Numbered from the stretch's first letter, positions 1 to 6,907 are shown. The stretch is 10,231 bases of DNA from Patescibacteria group bacterium (GCA_020428615.1 JAGQMO010000045.1:1-10231), one strand, 5' to 3'. Notes: generated by a model from the sequence alone, not told the origin. Translations and numbers: made by a program.

Positions 1-2
1 AT

Positions 3-359
3 TATTATCTTTCTTTTCAGGCTAATATTTTTCCTGAAAATAAAAAAAGAATAAATCAAGTTATGAAAGGCAAAAAAATCTTTCAATTAGAAGCTCTTTG
101 CGAAGATGATTACGATAATGTCATTTCTATTATTGATTGTTCGATCAATACTGACGACACCTCTACAGAGAAATGTTTAAAGATTTTGTTGAAATTTGAT
201 AAAAAAGAAGGTTTATATTTTTTAATAAACAAAATCGCAAACATTAAACGACCAAGCCCTATGATTTCTACAGGTGATGAAATTAATATCGAAAACTACG
301 AAGAAATACTTTGGATTTTAGACCTTTTTAATAAAGAGGTAGAAACCTATAAAAAATAA
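3..359 (+). CDS. Unrecognised protein, 3' part of a gene entering from the left edge
   Basis: I do not recognise this protein and assign no function. The reading frame is open from base 3 to the TAA at 357-359, so 118 residues are visible and nothing stops the frame from continuing upstream. The first ATG in the window is at 63, but it has no Shine-Dalgarno sequence and no -10 box close before it. The codons before it (21-62, beginning with A-N-I-F-P-E-N) look like ordinary protein. I therefore read it as 5'-truncated by the window edge rather than starting at 63. The visible part is soluble, rich in Lys, Glu, Asp and Ile, with no membrane segment or signal peptide. It is followed by a strong terminator, so it ends its transcription unit. 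Initiation at 63 (98 residues) remains the alternative. Confidence 0.6.
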   Translation, partial: YYLSFQANIFPENKKRINQVMKGKKIFQLEALCEDDYDNVISIIDCSINTDDTSTEKCLKILLKFDKKEGLYFLINKIANIKRPSPMISTGDEINIENYEEILWILDLFNKEVETYKK

Positions 360-378
360 GGTATTCTGTATCCATTCT

Positions 379-405
379 AGCGAATCAGAAATGATTCGCT
401 TTTTT
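379..405 (+). terminator. Intrinsic terminator after the left-edge gene
   Basis: A perfect 9-bp stem (379-387 with 392-400) closes a GAAA tetraloop at 388-391 and is followed directly by a T run to 405. It lies 20 bases after the stop at 359 and separates that gene from the unit starting at 441. Confidence 0.9.
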
Positions 406-424
406 ATATCTTAAAAAAAGTTTT

Positions 425-440
425 TGGTATACTAATAACT
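425..440 (+). promoter_or_regulatory. Promoter of the delta'-like gene, extended -10, leaderless
   Basis: TATACT at 428-433 is preceded by TGG (425-427), which gives an extended -10. Only 7 bases separate it from the ATG at 441, so transcription should start at or next to the start codon. No convincing -35 is seen; the upstream sequence is A/T tracts after the terminator. Confidence 0.7.
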
Positions 441-1100
441 ATGAATCACCTCGAACAATTTGCACAACTCCCATACTCTCACCATGCATACGGTATCGAA
501 TCGTCTCACAATGTGATTGAGCAATTGAAAAACATCATTCCTATAAACGATTGCTCCTATATTTTTGATAAAGAGTACGATACGTTCAAAATTGACGATG
601 CTCGTGCTATTAAATCGTTACAATCAGAGAAGACTGAAAAAGCGGCAATTTTCATCCTGAGATGGACACTCATTAACACTGAAGCGCAAAATGCGTTGTT
701 GAAGGTTCTCGAAGAGCCGACACCGAACACGTATTTTATCCTCCTTTTTCCCAATGCTAAAATGTTGCTTCCAACACTGCAATCTCGACTTTCTATGCTT
801 TATCACCAGGAAGGGGAGCATGATGATACTCGAGAACGGAAAATTATCTTGAGCAGTTTTTTGACCATGAGTTTGCAAGAGCGTTTTGATATCATTAAAC
901 AACTCACAGATAAAAAATCAGAGAATACGCTTACGAAAGCGGATGTGTTGTTGTTCTTGAATGACCTTGAGCGTTATCTCCATGAACAAAAAAACATAGA
1001 TTCTGAGACTATGGGGACAGTATTTGAAGCTCGCAATTACCTCGAGGCAAAAGGAGCTTCAATGAAAATGATTTTGGATACGATAGCGATGCACCTCTAA
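441..1100 (+). CDS. DNA polymerase III delta'-like clamp-loader protein, short form
   Basis: This 219-residue protein resembles the AAA+ core of clamp-loader subunits delta'/gamma. The clearest evidence is the block NALLKVLEEP (residues 84-93), followed by a hydrophobic strand ending near 102 and then TLQSRL (112-117). These correspond to the family's Walker B/sensor region and its SRC motif, with the Cys replaced by Leu. The upstream IDDAR (51-55) matches the usual I-x-x-(A/I)-R segment. No Walker A P-loop is present, and the protein is much shorter than the roughly 330 residues of E. coli delta'. It is therefore unlikely to bind ATP and would act as a structural clamp-loader partner at the replication fork. 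The rest is a helical C-terminal part. Start 441 is fixed by the -10 box 7 bases upstream. frr follows after 54 bases, probably on the same transcript. The family call is confident; the exact subunit role is inferred. Confidence 0.75.
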   Translation: MNHLEQFAQLPYSHHAYGIESSHNVIEQLKNIIPINDCSYIFDKEYDTFKIDDARAIKSLQSEKTEKAAIFILRWTLINTEAQNALLKVLEEPTPNTYFILLFPNAKMLLPTLQSRLSMLYHQEGEHDDTRERKIILSSFLTMSLQERFDIIKQLTDKKSENTLTKADVLLFLNDLERYLHEQKNIDSETMGTVFEARNYLEAKGASMKMILDTIAMHL

Positions 1101-1132
1101 AACCTGAATCGTCAATTATGTACCTCACGCCA

Positions 1133-1152
1133 ACCTGTGATAGGATACAGGT
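1133..1152 (+). promoter_or_regulatory. Small hairpin directly before the frr start
   Basis: ACCTGT (1133-1138) and ACAGGT (1147-1152) form a 6-bp stem with an 8-base loop, ending 2 bases before the frr ATG at 1155. The loop contains TAGGAT (1141-1146) after TGA, which could serve as an extended -10 placed 8 bases from the ATG. It also contains AGGA (1142-1145), a possible Shine-Dalgarno 9 bases from the ATG. The three readings exclude one another and I cannot choose between them. Confidence 0.35.
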
Positions 1153-1154
1153 AT

Positions 1155-1700
1155 ATGAATTTTGATTTTACTGAAACAGAGAAATCGCTTGATGGTATTG
1201 CTCAATATCTCAAGCAGGAATATTTGCAAATTTCAACCGGGCGTGCAAACCCTGCACTGCTTGATGGAGTTATGGTGAATTCGTATGGTTCTATGCAACC
1301 GATTAAAAATATTGCATCGATTAATCTCGAAGACGCCCGAACTATGAAGGTGAGTCCATGGGACAAGAATCAGATTAAGGACATCGAAAAAGCAATTCTC
1401 GACTCACAGTTGCCATTTTCGCTCTCAATTGATGAAGGTGGTGTTCGTGTACATATTCCGCAAATGACTGAAGAATCAAAAACAAAGATTCTCAAGATTG
1501 TAAAAGAAAAACTTGAAGATGCACGTATCAAGGCACGCAATGTGCGTCACGATACTATGAAATATATTGAAGAGAATGAAGAATATTCTGAAGATATGCA
1601 AAAGAAGTTTAAGGAAGACCTCGAGAAGAAAATAGTTACCGCAAATAAACAGCTCGAAGATATTTATACACATAAGGAACGTGACATTATGTCAGTATAG
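1155..1700 (+). CDS. frr: Ribosome recycling factor
   Basis: Ribosome recycling factor (RRF) works with EF-G to split the post-termination ribosome and release mRNA and tRNA in the cytoplasm. From the ATG at 1155 the product has 181 residues, close to the 185 of E. coli. Family signatures are STGRANP (27-33) at the end of the first long helix, then the small beta domain II. VSPWD (66-70) starts the conserved segment leading to IEKAI, and RNVRHD (128-133) sits in the second long helix of the triple-helix bundle. The usual TEERR segment reads TEESK here, a mild departure. A GTG at 1137 would add six residues (with an internal Met at 1155), but RRF proteins normally begin as seen from 1155. The gene follows the delta'-like gene by 54 bases and precedes rseP by 6 bases, so all three are probably one operon. 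Confidence 0.95.
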   Translation: MNFDFTETEKSLDGIAQYLKQEYLQISTGRANPALLDGVMVNSYGSMQPIKNIASINLEDARTMKVSPWDKNQIKDIEKAILDSQLPFSLSIDEGGVRVHIPQMTEESKTKILKIVKEKLEDARIKARNVRHDTMKYIEENEEYSEDMQKKFKEDLEKKIVTANKQLEDIYTHKERDIMSV

Positions 1701-1706
1701 AAGCGT

Positions 1707-2804
1707 ATGAGTATTATTATTTTTATTCTCGTATTGGGTATTTTAGTATTTGTACACGAACTCGGGCACTTTTTGTTTGCAAAACTATTCAAAATTCGAG
1801 TTGATGAATTTGGGTTTGGTTACCCGCCAAAAATGTTTCAAATAGGAACATATAAGGGAACCAAAATCACATTTAATTGGATTCCGTTTGGAGGATTTGT
1901 AAAAATCTTTGGGGAAAACGATAATGGCCAAGAGCTCACTGAATCTGAAAAGAAGGTACCTCTGGTGTATAAACCGCGATGGCAACAGTTACTCGTGATG
2001 TTCGGGGGTATTCTCTTTAACATTGTTTTTGCGTGGATTCTTTTCTCAGGATTGTATACAAGCGGAGTTACTGCATCAGTTGAGAGTGCACCTCGGGGAT
2101 ATGATTTTCAAGAAACCAAACTCATCGTAAGCGGAATTCTTCCCGACGCACCCGCAGATCAGGCAGGACTTCAGGTGGGTGATGAAGTGAAAGAATACTT
2201 TAATACCATTGATACCGTGACGGTGACTGATGAAGATATCACTGACGTTTCAGAATTTATCAATGAAACAGGAGAGCGCAACGAGAAAGTTGGGTTTGTA
2301 GTGCTCCGCGATCAAGATCTTGATGTCATTATGATTGAACCTAAGGAAGGAGTGGTAGAGAGCAAGTATGGTGTTGGAGTTAACATGGATCGCGTAGGAG
2401 AAATGAAATTACCTATTCATCAAGCTGTTTGGTACGGTTTGAAAAACACCGTTCTTTTTACTGGTTCTATTTTTGAAGGATTCTGGCAACTCATCACCGG
2501 ACAAATTTCAGCGGATAATGTTTCTGGTCCGGTCGGGATTGTACAGCAAGTTGGTGCTGCAACTCAGGTTGGTATTAGTTACCTCGTTGGTTTTACTGCC
2601 TTACTTTCATTAAACCTTGCCGTATTAAACTGTATCCCGTTTCCAGCACTTGACGGAGGACGTATGCTCGTTATTCTCATCGAGTCTGCTATTAGGAAAC
2701 GACTGAAACCAAATATAGTGAATTGGATTAATACAGTTGGTTTTTTCCTTCTCATTCTTCTCATGGTTGTTGTTACGGTAAAAGACGTAATACATCTCTT
2801 TTAA
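1707..2804 (+). CDS. rseP: RseP-type site-2 zinc metalloprotease (M50 family)
   Basis: This 365-residue intramembrane protease cuts transmembrane substrates within the lipid bilayer. In model bacteria RseP cleaves anti-sigma factors and leftover signal peptides; the substrate here is unknown. The first membrane helix (about 2-16) runs into the zinc motif HELGH (17-21). IPFGGFVK (59-66) is the family's membrane-reentrant strand. A second helix spans about 97-117. One periplasmic PDZ-like domain occupies about 135-215, with the carboxylate-binding region near SGILPDAPA (142-150). A third helix contains NCIPFPALDGG (308-318), whose Asp is the third zinc ligand. The last helix is about 342-358. 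E. coli RseP has two PDZ domains; the single-PDZ form is usual in short homologues. The ATG lies 6 bases after the frr stop with no clear Shine-Dalgarno, which suggests coupled translation. A terminator follows. Confidence 0.93.
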   Translation: MSIIIFILVLGILVFVHELGHFLFAKLFKIRVDEFGFGYPPKMFQIGTYKGTKITFNWIPFGGFVKIFGENDNGQELTESEKKVPLVYKPRWQQLLVMFGGILFNIVFAWILFSGLYTSGVTASVESAPRGYDFQETKLIVSGILPDAPADQAGLQVGDEVKEYFNTIDTVTVTDEDITDVSEFINETGERNEKVGFVVLRDQDLDVIMIEPKEGVVESKYGVGVNMDRVGEMKLPIHQAVWYGLKNTVLFTGSIFEGFWQLITGQISADNVSGPVGIVQQVGAATQVGISYLVGFTALLSLNLAVLNCIPFPALDGGRMLVILIESAIRKRLKPNIVNWINTVGFFLLILLMVVVTVKDVIHLF

Positions 2805-2806
2805 GT

Positions 2807-2829
2807 AAAGACCAAATGGTCTTTTTTTT
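2807..2829 (+). terminator. Intrinsic terminator after rseP
   Basis: A 7-bp stem, AAAGACC (2807-2813) with GGTCTTT (2818-2824), closes an AAAT loop and continues into T residues to 2829. It starts 3 bases after the rseP stop and abuts the murE promoter at 2831. Confidence 0.88.
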
Positions 2830-2830
2830 A

Positions 2831-2842
2831 TATACTGTTCTT
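2831..2842 (+). promoter_or_regulatory. murE promoter, leaderless
   Basis: TATACT (2831-2836) ends 6 bases before the ATG at 2843. The upstream ATG at 2816 lies inside the preceding terminator hairpin and would be transcribed only by read-through. The box therefore both marks the promoter and decides the start codon. Confidence 0.75.
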
Positions 2843-4303
2843 ATGTTATTAAAGGAAATAATAGACAGCATAGAGACAATCAAGGTCGTGGGTACGACTG
2901 AGGAGCAGGATATTCATGTCCTCAGTCAAGATTCGAGAGATGCAAACCTTGAGAACAGTTTGTATATAGCCGTTTCGGGTACTCAAACTAACGGACATAA
3001 ATTTATAGATAGTGCAATTGAAAAGGGTGCTCTTGCTGTTGTTTGCGAACAGCTACCTGATCGTTTGCTGGAACAGGTGACATACATTCAGGTGAAAGAC
3101 AGTAGAGTATCGCTTAGTATCATAGCAGATGTATTTTATCGACATCCGTCTAAAAAACTAAAGGTAATTGCTGTGACAGGCACGAATGGGAAAACCACCG
3201 TTGTGCATTATCTTGCACAAACCCTGAAAAATCTTGGTCAGAAACCACTTCTCCTCTCAACTGCCGGAGATTATTTTGATGGACAACCAATTGTTGTTCA
3301 TCGGCATGCACCATCATCAGTAGAAATCATTGAATTGCAAAAAACATTACGCCAATACGTTGATGGGGGAGCAACTCACGTATGTCTTGAAGCAACCTCG
3401 CAAGCGCTTGATCAAGAGCGGTTGTTGGGTATTGATATTGATATGGCGATCTTTACAAATCTTGGACAAGACCATCTCGATTATCATACAACCATTGATA
3501 ATTATGCGTATTCGAAGAAGCGTCTTTTTAATTCTTTGAAATCGTCAGCAATAGCAATAAGTAATGCTGACGATCCAAAAGGTTTTTGGATGATAGAAGA
3601 TAGTCCTGCAGAAACCATTCGATTGTATGGGACAGGAGAGTGCGACTACTGGTTTTCAATTACACGAGCAGATCTCAATGGTATGGAAATTGAATGTAAT
3701 AATACATTGTTGAAAGCTCCTGTAATTGGTTCATTCAATGCATATAATGTTGTTTCAGTTTACGCATCGTTGATTGAACTTGGTTATGAGAAAACCGAAA
3801 TTATTAAACAACTGGAAATACTGCGAGGAGTACCAGGACGTATGGAATCTGTCCACAATCATAAATCAGTATTGGCGTTAGTTGATTACGCACACAGTCC
3901 TGATGCACTGAAGAGTGTTCTTGAAACACTCGCTACGATTCCTCATAAGCGAATTTTAACGGTGATCGGTTGTGGAGGAGATCGTGACAAAACTAAACGT
4001 GCCCCTATGGCGCGCATAGCTCAACAACTGAGCGATAGTGTTATCTATACAAGTGATAACCCTCGAACCGAAGCGATTCAACAAATCTTTGACGATATGA
4101 AGAATGGGGTTGATAACAATAGAGAAAATTATACATTTGTTGAGAGTAGGGAAGAAGCTATTAAGAATATCGTTCATACTGCTCACGAGGGTGATATTAT
4201 TTTGGTGGCAGGAAAAGGACACGAAGATTATCAAATTATTGGCGAAACGAAACTCCATTTTGATGACCGTGAGATACTCAATCAATATTTGAACGAGAAT
4301 TAA
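2843..4303 (+). CDS. murE: UDP-MurNAc-L-Ala-D-Glu:diamino acid ligase, probably meso-DAP-adding
   Basis: MurE is the cytoplasmic, ATP-dependent ligase that adds the third residue of the peptidoglycan stem peptide. The protein has 486 residues. The N-terminal UDP-binding domain carries SQDSRD at about 28-33. The P-loop TGTNGKTT is at 112-119 and TNLGQDHLDYH at 205-215. K225, in the Y-x-x-x-K-x-x-LF segment, is the expected carbamylated lysine. DYAHSPDAL lies in the C-terminal domain. DNPR (405-408) is the motif of meso-diaminopimelate-specific enzymes, and GKGHEDYQ follows at about 457-464. Two acceptor-site motifs differ from the norm: the usual TTP segment reads HAPSS (155-159), and the usual E-V-S-S-H reads EATSQ (183-187). 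The leaderless promoter fixes the start; a longer form from 2816 would begin with a non-family leader inside a terminator. DAP specificity is inferred from the motif alone. Confidence 0.93.
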   Translation: MLLKEIIDSIETIKVVGTTEEQDIHVLSQDSRDANLENSLYIAVSGTQTNGHKFIDSAIEKGALAVVCEQLPDRLLEQVTYIQVKDSRVSLSIIADVFYRHPSKKLKVIAVTGTNGKTTVVHYLAQTLKNLGQKPLLLSTAGDYFDGQPIVVHRHAPSSVEIIELQKTLRQYVDGGATHVCLEATSQALDQERLLGIDIDMAIFTNLGQDHLDYHTTIDNYAYSKKRLFNSLKSSAIAISNADDPKGFWMIEDSPAETIRLYGTGECDYWFSITRADLNGMEIECNNTLLKAPVIGSFNAYNVVSVYASLIELGYEKTEIIKQLEILRGVPGRMESVHNHKSVLALVDYAHSPDALKSVLETLATIPHKRILTVIGCGGDRDKTKRAPMARIAQQLSDSVIYTSDNPRTEAIQQIFDDMKNGVDNNRENYTFVESREEAIKNIVHTAHEGDIILVAGKGHEDYQIIGETKLHFDDREILNQYLNEN

Positions 4304-4312
4304 AAACTATTG

Positions 4313-4318
4313 TATACT
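4313..4318 (+). promoter_or_regulatory. Possible -10 box for the 118-residue protein
   Basis: TATACT occurs 9 bases after the murE stop, but 41 bases lie between it and the ATG at 4360. This gene would therefore have a leader of roughly 35 bases, unlike its neighbours. A weaker CATACT (4339-4344) lies 15 bases from the ATG. There is no terminator after murE, so read-through from murE is also possible. Confidence 0.4.
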
Positions 4319-4359
4319 GTAAGAACGAGAGTTGTTAGCATACTCGCAATTTCAATAGT

Positions 4360-4716
4360 ATGGGTACAAATAAAAAACAACAGAATACAAAAGAACATCG
4401 ACATGAATTCATTAATCGATGTGAGGAACAGTGTCAAACCGATCAAGAAATTCTTAATAAACTTACAGAAAGTCCAGTATTTATAGACCCCCGTTTTAAT
4501 TTTAAGTATGCATCACTCTGTAATGCTATTGCTAATGTGTATCGAGATATACATGACGATCTTCATATTCATGGCATACCAAAGCAATTAGTTGTAGAGA
4601 AGTACGCCCCATTGCTAGATACATTACGTTCCCATGAGGCATGCACAGGTCAAATGTGTTCTGCAATTGATACACTTCGTGAATTACCTGACCACATCCT
4701 CTCTCATAATGAGTAG
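4360..4716 (+). CDS. Unrecognised small Cys/His-containing protein
   Basis: I do not recognise this 118-residue soluble protein. It starts with a polar, lysine- and glutamine-rich stretch (1-16) and is then mostly helical. Five cysteines are present: C21 and C25 as CEEQC, C54, and C95 and C100 as CTGQMC. There are also many histidines, including a cluster at H65, H69 and H71. Such spacing could bind a metal, but nothing matches a known zinc finger, so this is speculation. No signal peptide or membrane segment is visible. ATG 4360 is the first start after an in-frame TAG at 4336-4338, so the N-terminus cannot extend further. It sits between murE and murI, 56 and 37 bases away, which hints at a link with cell-wall precursor synthesis but proves nothing. 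Confidence 0.65.
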   Translation: MGTNKKQQNTKEHRHEFINRCEEQCQTDQEILNKLTESPVFIDPRFNFKYASLCNAIANVYRDIHDDLHIHGIPKQLVVEKYAPLLDTLRSHEACTGQMCSAIDTLRELPDHILSHNE

Positions 4717-4721
4717 TAGGT

Positions 4722-4739
4722 AGTCATTTCTGACTTTGT
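4722..4739 (+). terminator. Weak hairpin between the 118-residue gene and murI
   Basis: AGTCA (4722-4726) and TGACT (4731-4735) form a 5-bp stem with a TTTC loop, followed by TTGT. It is short with a poor T tract, so it could be a weak terminator or a chance feature just upstream of the murI -10 box. Confidence 0.3.
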
Positions 4740-4753
4740 TATAATGAGCATCT
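4740..4753 (+). promoter_or_regulatory. murI promoter, leaderless or nearly so
   Basis: A perfect TATAAT (4740-4745) ends 8 bases before the ATG at 4754. No good -35 is seen at the usual distance. Confidence 0.65.
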
Positions 4754-5491
4754 ATGACATTTGGTTTTTTTGATTCTGGTATGGGTGGTTTGTTGATGAT
4801 GCAATCATCCAACGATATTCTCAGAGGTCATTCGTGCGTATATTTAGGTGATACAAAACACTTGCCGTATGGGCCCCAATCATCAGAAGAGATATTAAAC
4901 CATATGACCCCATGTTTATTATGGTTATTTGAACAGAAACAATGCGACTACGTGGTTGTTGCATGTAATACTGCGAGTGCCCAAGCGCTTGGAACATTTG
5001 TTGCACACTATCCGTTGTATCAAGACAGGGTAATCAATATTATTGATGTCACAAAACAATATCTCAGAGAACATGTTCCTCAATCAGATAACCTTGTAGT
5101 TCTAGCTACACAACGAACCGTTAGAAGTGGTGTATATGCTCATGGATTGAATCATCATATTACTCAGGTAGCCATGCCGGGTTTGGTAAATCTCATTGAA
5201 CTTGGTGATATAAAAGGCGCACAATCAATGGTTTCAGACGCTCTAGCATATCATAGTGAGGCGAACACCATTCTCTTGGGTTGTACCCATTACATTGCTC
5301 TTGAGGAAGAACTCACAAGAATGTATCCAAATATGAATATTATAGGGCAAGATATTATTCTAAACGACTATTTAGTAAAATTTATTGTCGGTAGTGGCAC
5401 AGTTAATGAGTCACATCGCGAATATTACGTTTCCCAAAATCCACATAATTATACTCAAACATTCAGCTTCCCATTTCAGTTGTTTGAATAG
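4754..5491 (+). CDS. murI: Glutamate racemase
   Basis: MurI interconverts L- and D-glutamate without a cofactor and supplies the D-Glu that MurD adds to UDP-MurNAc-L-Ala. The protein has 245 residues, slightly shorter than the usual 260-270. Signatures are FDSGMGG (6-12), which carries the catalytic-site Asp-Ser, and YLGDTKHLPYG (30-40). ACNTAS (70-75) carries the first catalytic cysteine, C71. LLGCTHY (174-180) carries the second, C177, followed by the active-site His. Both acid/base cysteines are intact, so it should be active. The usual Pro after THY is Ile here. Its own TATAAT box sits 8 bases upstream. It converges with murC over a shared terminator. A broader Asp/Glu/hydantoin racemase is the only realistic alternative, and the surrounding mur genes argue against that. 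Confidence 0.93.
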   Translation: MTFGFFDSGMGGLLMMQSSNDILRGHSCVYLGDTKHLPYGPQSSEEILNHMTPCLLWLFEQKQCDYVVVACNTASAQALGTFVAHYPLYQDRVINIIDVTKQYLREHVPQSDNLVVLATQRTVRSGVYAHGLNHHITQVAMPGLVNLIELGDIKGAQSMVSDALAYHSEANTILLGCTHYIALEEELTRMYPNMNIIGQDIILNDYLVKFIVGSGTVNESHREYYVSQNPHNYTQTFSFPFQLFE

Positions 5492-5520
5492 AAAAACCAC
5501 TCATACTATAAGTGATTTTT
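5492..5520. terminator. Shared bidirectional terminator of murI and murC
   Basis: Arms 5492-5501 and 5511-5520 pair over 10 positions with A and T runs on either side, so each strand ends in a T run. One position is a C/A mismatch in the rightward RNA but a G-U wobble in the leftward RNA, so the hairpin is better for murC transcripts. The murC stop codon (5508-5506) lies in the loop and its last codons form one arm. Confidence 0.8.
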
Positions 5521-6822
5521 CTTGATGGTGAGCCCTTGTTGCCATATATTTCCTGCACCGGCAGTGATAACAATATAATTTTTATCGTATTCTTTTGATT
5601 CAAAAAGCTCTTTAAATGTTTTTGGATCATGTACGACAATCAATTCTACTTTTGTAGGGTCAATATAATTTTCAAGAAGGTAATCTTCCTCAGGGATTCG
5701 TTCTTCTCTCGCTCGATACACAGGGAAGAGGTACAACACATCGACTTGTTCCAACGCTCTTCCAAATGCTTCTTTGAAATCACGTGTACGAGAATAGAGA
5801 TGAGGTTCAAAGAGCATAACAACTTTCTTTTCAGGATAAAATTCTCTCAATCCTTGAATGAGTCTTTCCAATCCCTCAGGGTTGTGAGCATAATCATCGA
5901 GTAACAATGCACCATGTTCAGTAATTCCTACGTGTTCAATGCGCCGCTTTGCACCCTGAAAGTATTTTCCAAGATATTCACGACCCTCATCTATCGATAG
6001 TCCAAGTGCAGAAAGAACACCAAGCGCTGCTGCCGCGTTTTCAAGATTGTGTTCACCAGGAATAGGTAGTTTGAGGTCTTCATCAAGGTATTGAGAGTAA
6101 TCAATAATAGTCATACCTAACAATTTTGCCTCAGCAACAATTGGTGAGAGTGCCTCAAGGTGAGGATTACATATCAACACACCTACACCTTTTTTATTTG
6201 AGAGAAATTTCTTAAAGGTATCTTGAATATGATTGAGATCTTTAAAGTAATCCAAGTGATCTTCAGTAATGTTTGTAATTACCGCAATATCATAGTCATA
6301 ATTTAAAAATGATTCTTTGTATTCACACGCTTCTGTAACAAAATATTCTGATTGCCCGGCAACGAAGTTGCTGTTGTATTTTTGAAGATACTCTCCGACA
6401 ATAGCCGTAGGATCAAGTCCAAGGTGTTTCAACAGCTCAACCACCATAGTCGTAGTTGTTGTTTTGCCATTTGTTCCTGAAACAGTAATGGTTGTTTTGC
6501 CTTTCATTACTTCGCCGAGCAGTTCGGGATATGAATATTCGGGTATACCAATATTACGTGCTTCTTGTCGTTCTAGGTTGTCGTTAGGTACTGCAGGAGA
6601 GTATACAACCATGTCATGTTCCAAAGTAATGTTTTCTGGCTGTACGCCAATATACACATGAATATCGTATTTTTCTTCCAAGTCATCAGTGATACGGGAT
6701 TGCGTTACATCTGAACCTGTCACAAGAATACCTTTGTGTCGCATGTACTTTGCCATTGCTGACATAGCGATGCCACCAATGCCGATAAAATGTATTTTTT
6801 TTATAGGTGAGAAAAAATCCAT
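5506..6822 (-). CDS. murC: UDP-N-acetylmuramate:L-alanine ligase
   Basis: MurC is the cytoplasmic ATP-dependent ligase that adds L-Ala to UDP-MurNAc, the first stem-peptide residue. The protein has 438 residues. The N-terminal Rossmann domain shows HFIGIGGIAMSAMA (11-24), the MurC form of the glycine-rich loop. The P-loop is GTNGKTTTT (116-124), where most MurC proteins have GTHGKTTT. TNITEDHLDYF is at 183-193 and GEHNLENA (256-263) is the ribose/ATP-binding segment. The C-terminal domain has DDYAHNP (309-315) and FEPHLYSRT (338-346), both typical of MurC, and ends after GAGN (422-425). The murein-recycling ligase Mpl is the nearest alternative, but its N-terminal loop reads differently and the other Mur ligases lie alongside. 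The start is set by a TATACT box 6 bases upstream. Transcription ends in the terminator shared with murI. Confidence 0.94.
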   Translation of the reverse strand: MDFFSPIKKIHFIGIGGIAMSAMAKYMRHKGILVTGSDVTQSRITDDLEEKYDIHVYIGVQPENITLEHDMVVYSPAVPNDNLERQEARNIGIPEYSYPELLGEVMKGKTTITVSGTNGKTTTTTMVVELLKHLGLDPTAIVGEYLQKYNSNFVAGQSEYFVTEACEYKESFLNYDYDIAVITNITEDHLDYFKDLNHIQDTFKKFLSNKKGVGVLICNPHLEALSPIVAEAKLLGMTIIDYSQYLDEDLKLPIPGEHNLENAAAALGVLSALGLSIDEGREYLGKYFQGAKRRIEHVGITEHGALLLDDYAHNPEGLERLIQGLREFYPEKKVVMLFEPHLYSRTRDFKEAFGRALEQVDVLYLFPVYRAREERIPEEDYLLENYIDPTKVELIVVHDPKTFKELFESKEYDKNYIVITAGAGNIWQQGLTIKKNHL

Positions 6823-6837
6823 ATGTACAGTATAGCA
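6823..6837 (-). promoter_or_regulatory. murC promoter, extended -10, leaderless
   Basis: On the minus strand TATACT (6834-6829) is preceded by TGC (6837-6835), an extended -10, and ends 6 bases before the ATG at 6822. It lies directly after the T-rich tail of the hairpin at 6852-6907, so murC is insulated from upstream transcription. Confidence 0.75.
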
Positions 6838-6842
6838 AAATC

Positions 6843-6907
6843 AAAATAAAGAAGCTCTGGTGTACAGTGATGATGACGAATGTCATTTACACGAACAACC
6901 AGAGCTT
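6843..6907 (-). terminator. Large hairpin terminator ending the candidate RNA unit
   Basis: AAGCTCTGGT (6852-6861) and ACCAGAGCTT (6898-6907) form a perfect 10-bp stem. The loop contains a second hairpin, ATGAC (6873-6877) with GTCAT (6882-6886). On the minus strand it is followed by a T-rich tail (6850-6835). On the plus strand it is followed by six T (6906-6911), but no rightward gene lies upstream to need it. I therefore assign it to leftward transcription from the 6908-7105 region. Confidence 0.65.

Noticed and set aside
557..902. Minus-strand open frames within the delta'-like gene, and similar opposite-strand frames in the other genes
   Set aside because: They overlap well-supported genes, have no promoter or family motifs, and their composition is that of antisense frames.
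1137..1154. A longer frr starting at GTG 1137
   Set aside because: The six extra residues are not part of the RRF fold, the GTG lies inside a hairpin arm, and the ATG at 1155 gives the normal family length and N-terminus.
2816..2842. A longer murE starting at ATG 2816
   Set aside because: That ATG lies in the rseP terminator loop, its extra residues do not resemble MurE N-termini, and the TATACT box at 2831-2836 would lie inside the coding region. The start at 2843 fits the spacing seen at other genes.
5629..5904. A 91-residue plus-strand frame inside murC
   Set aside because: It lies antisense to conserved MurC motifs, has no start signals, and is a by-product of murC codon use.
5506..6822. 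Mpl (murein tripeptide recycling ligase) instead of MurC
   Set aside because: The N-terminal loop GIGGIAMS and the length fit MurC, and the other Mur ligases are present alongside with no second MurC in the window.
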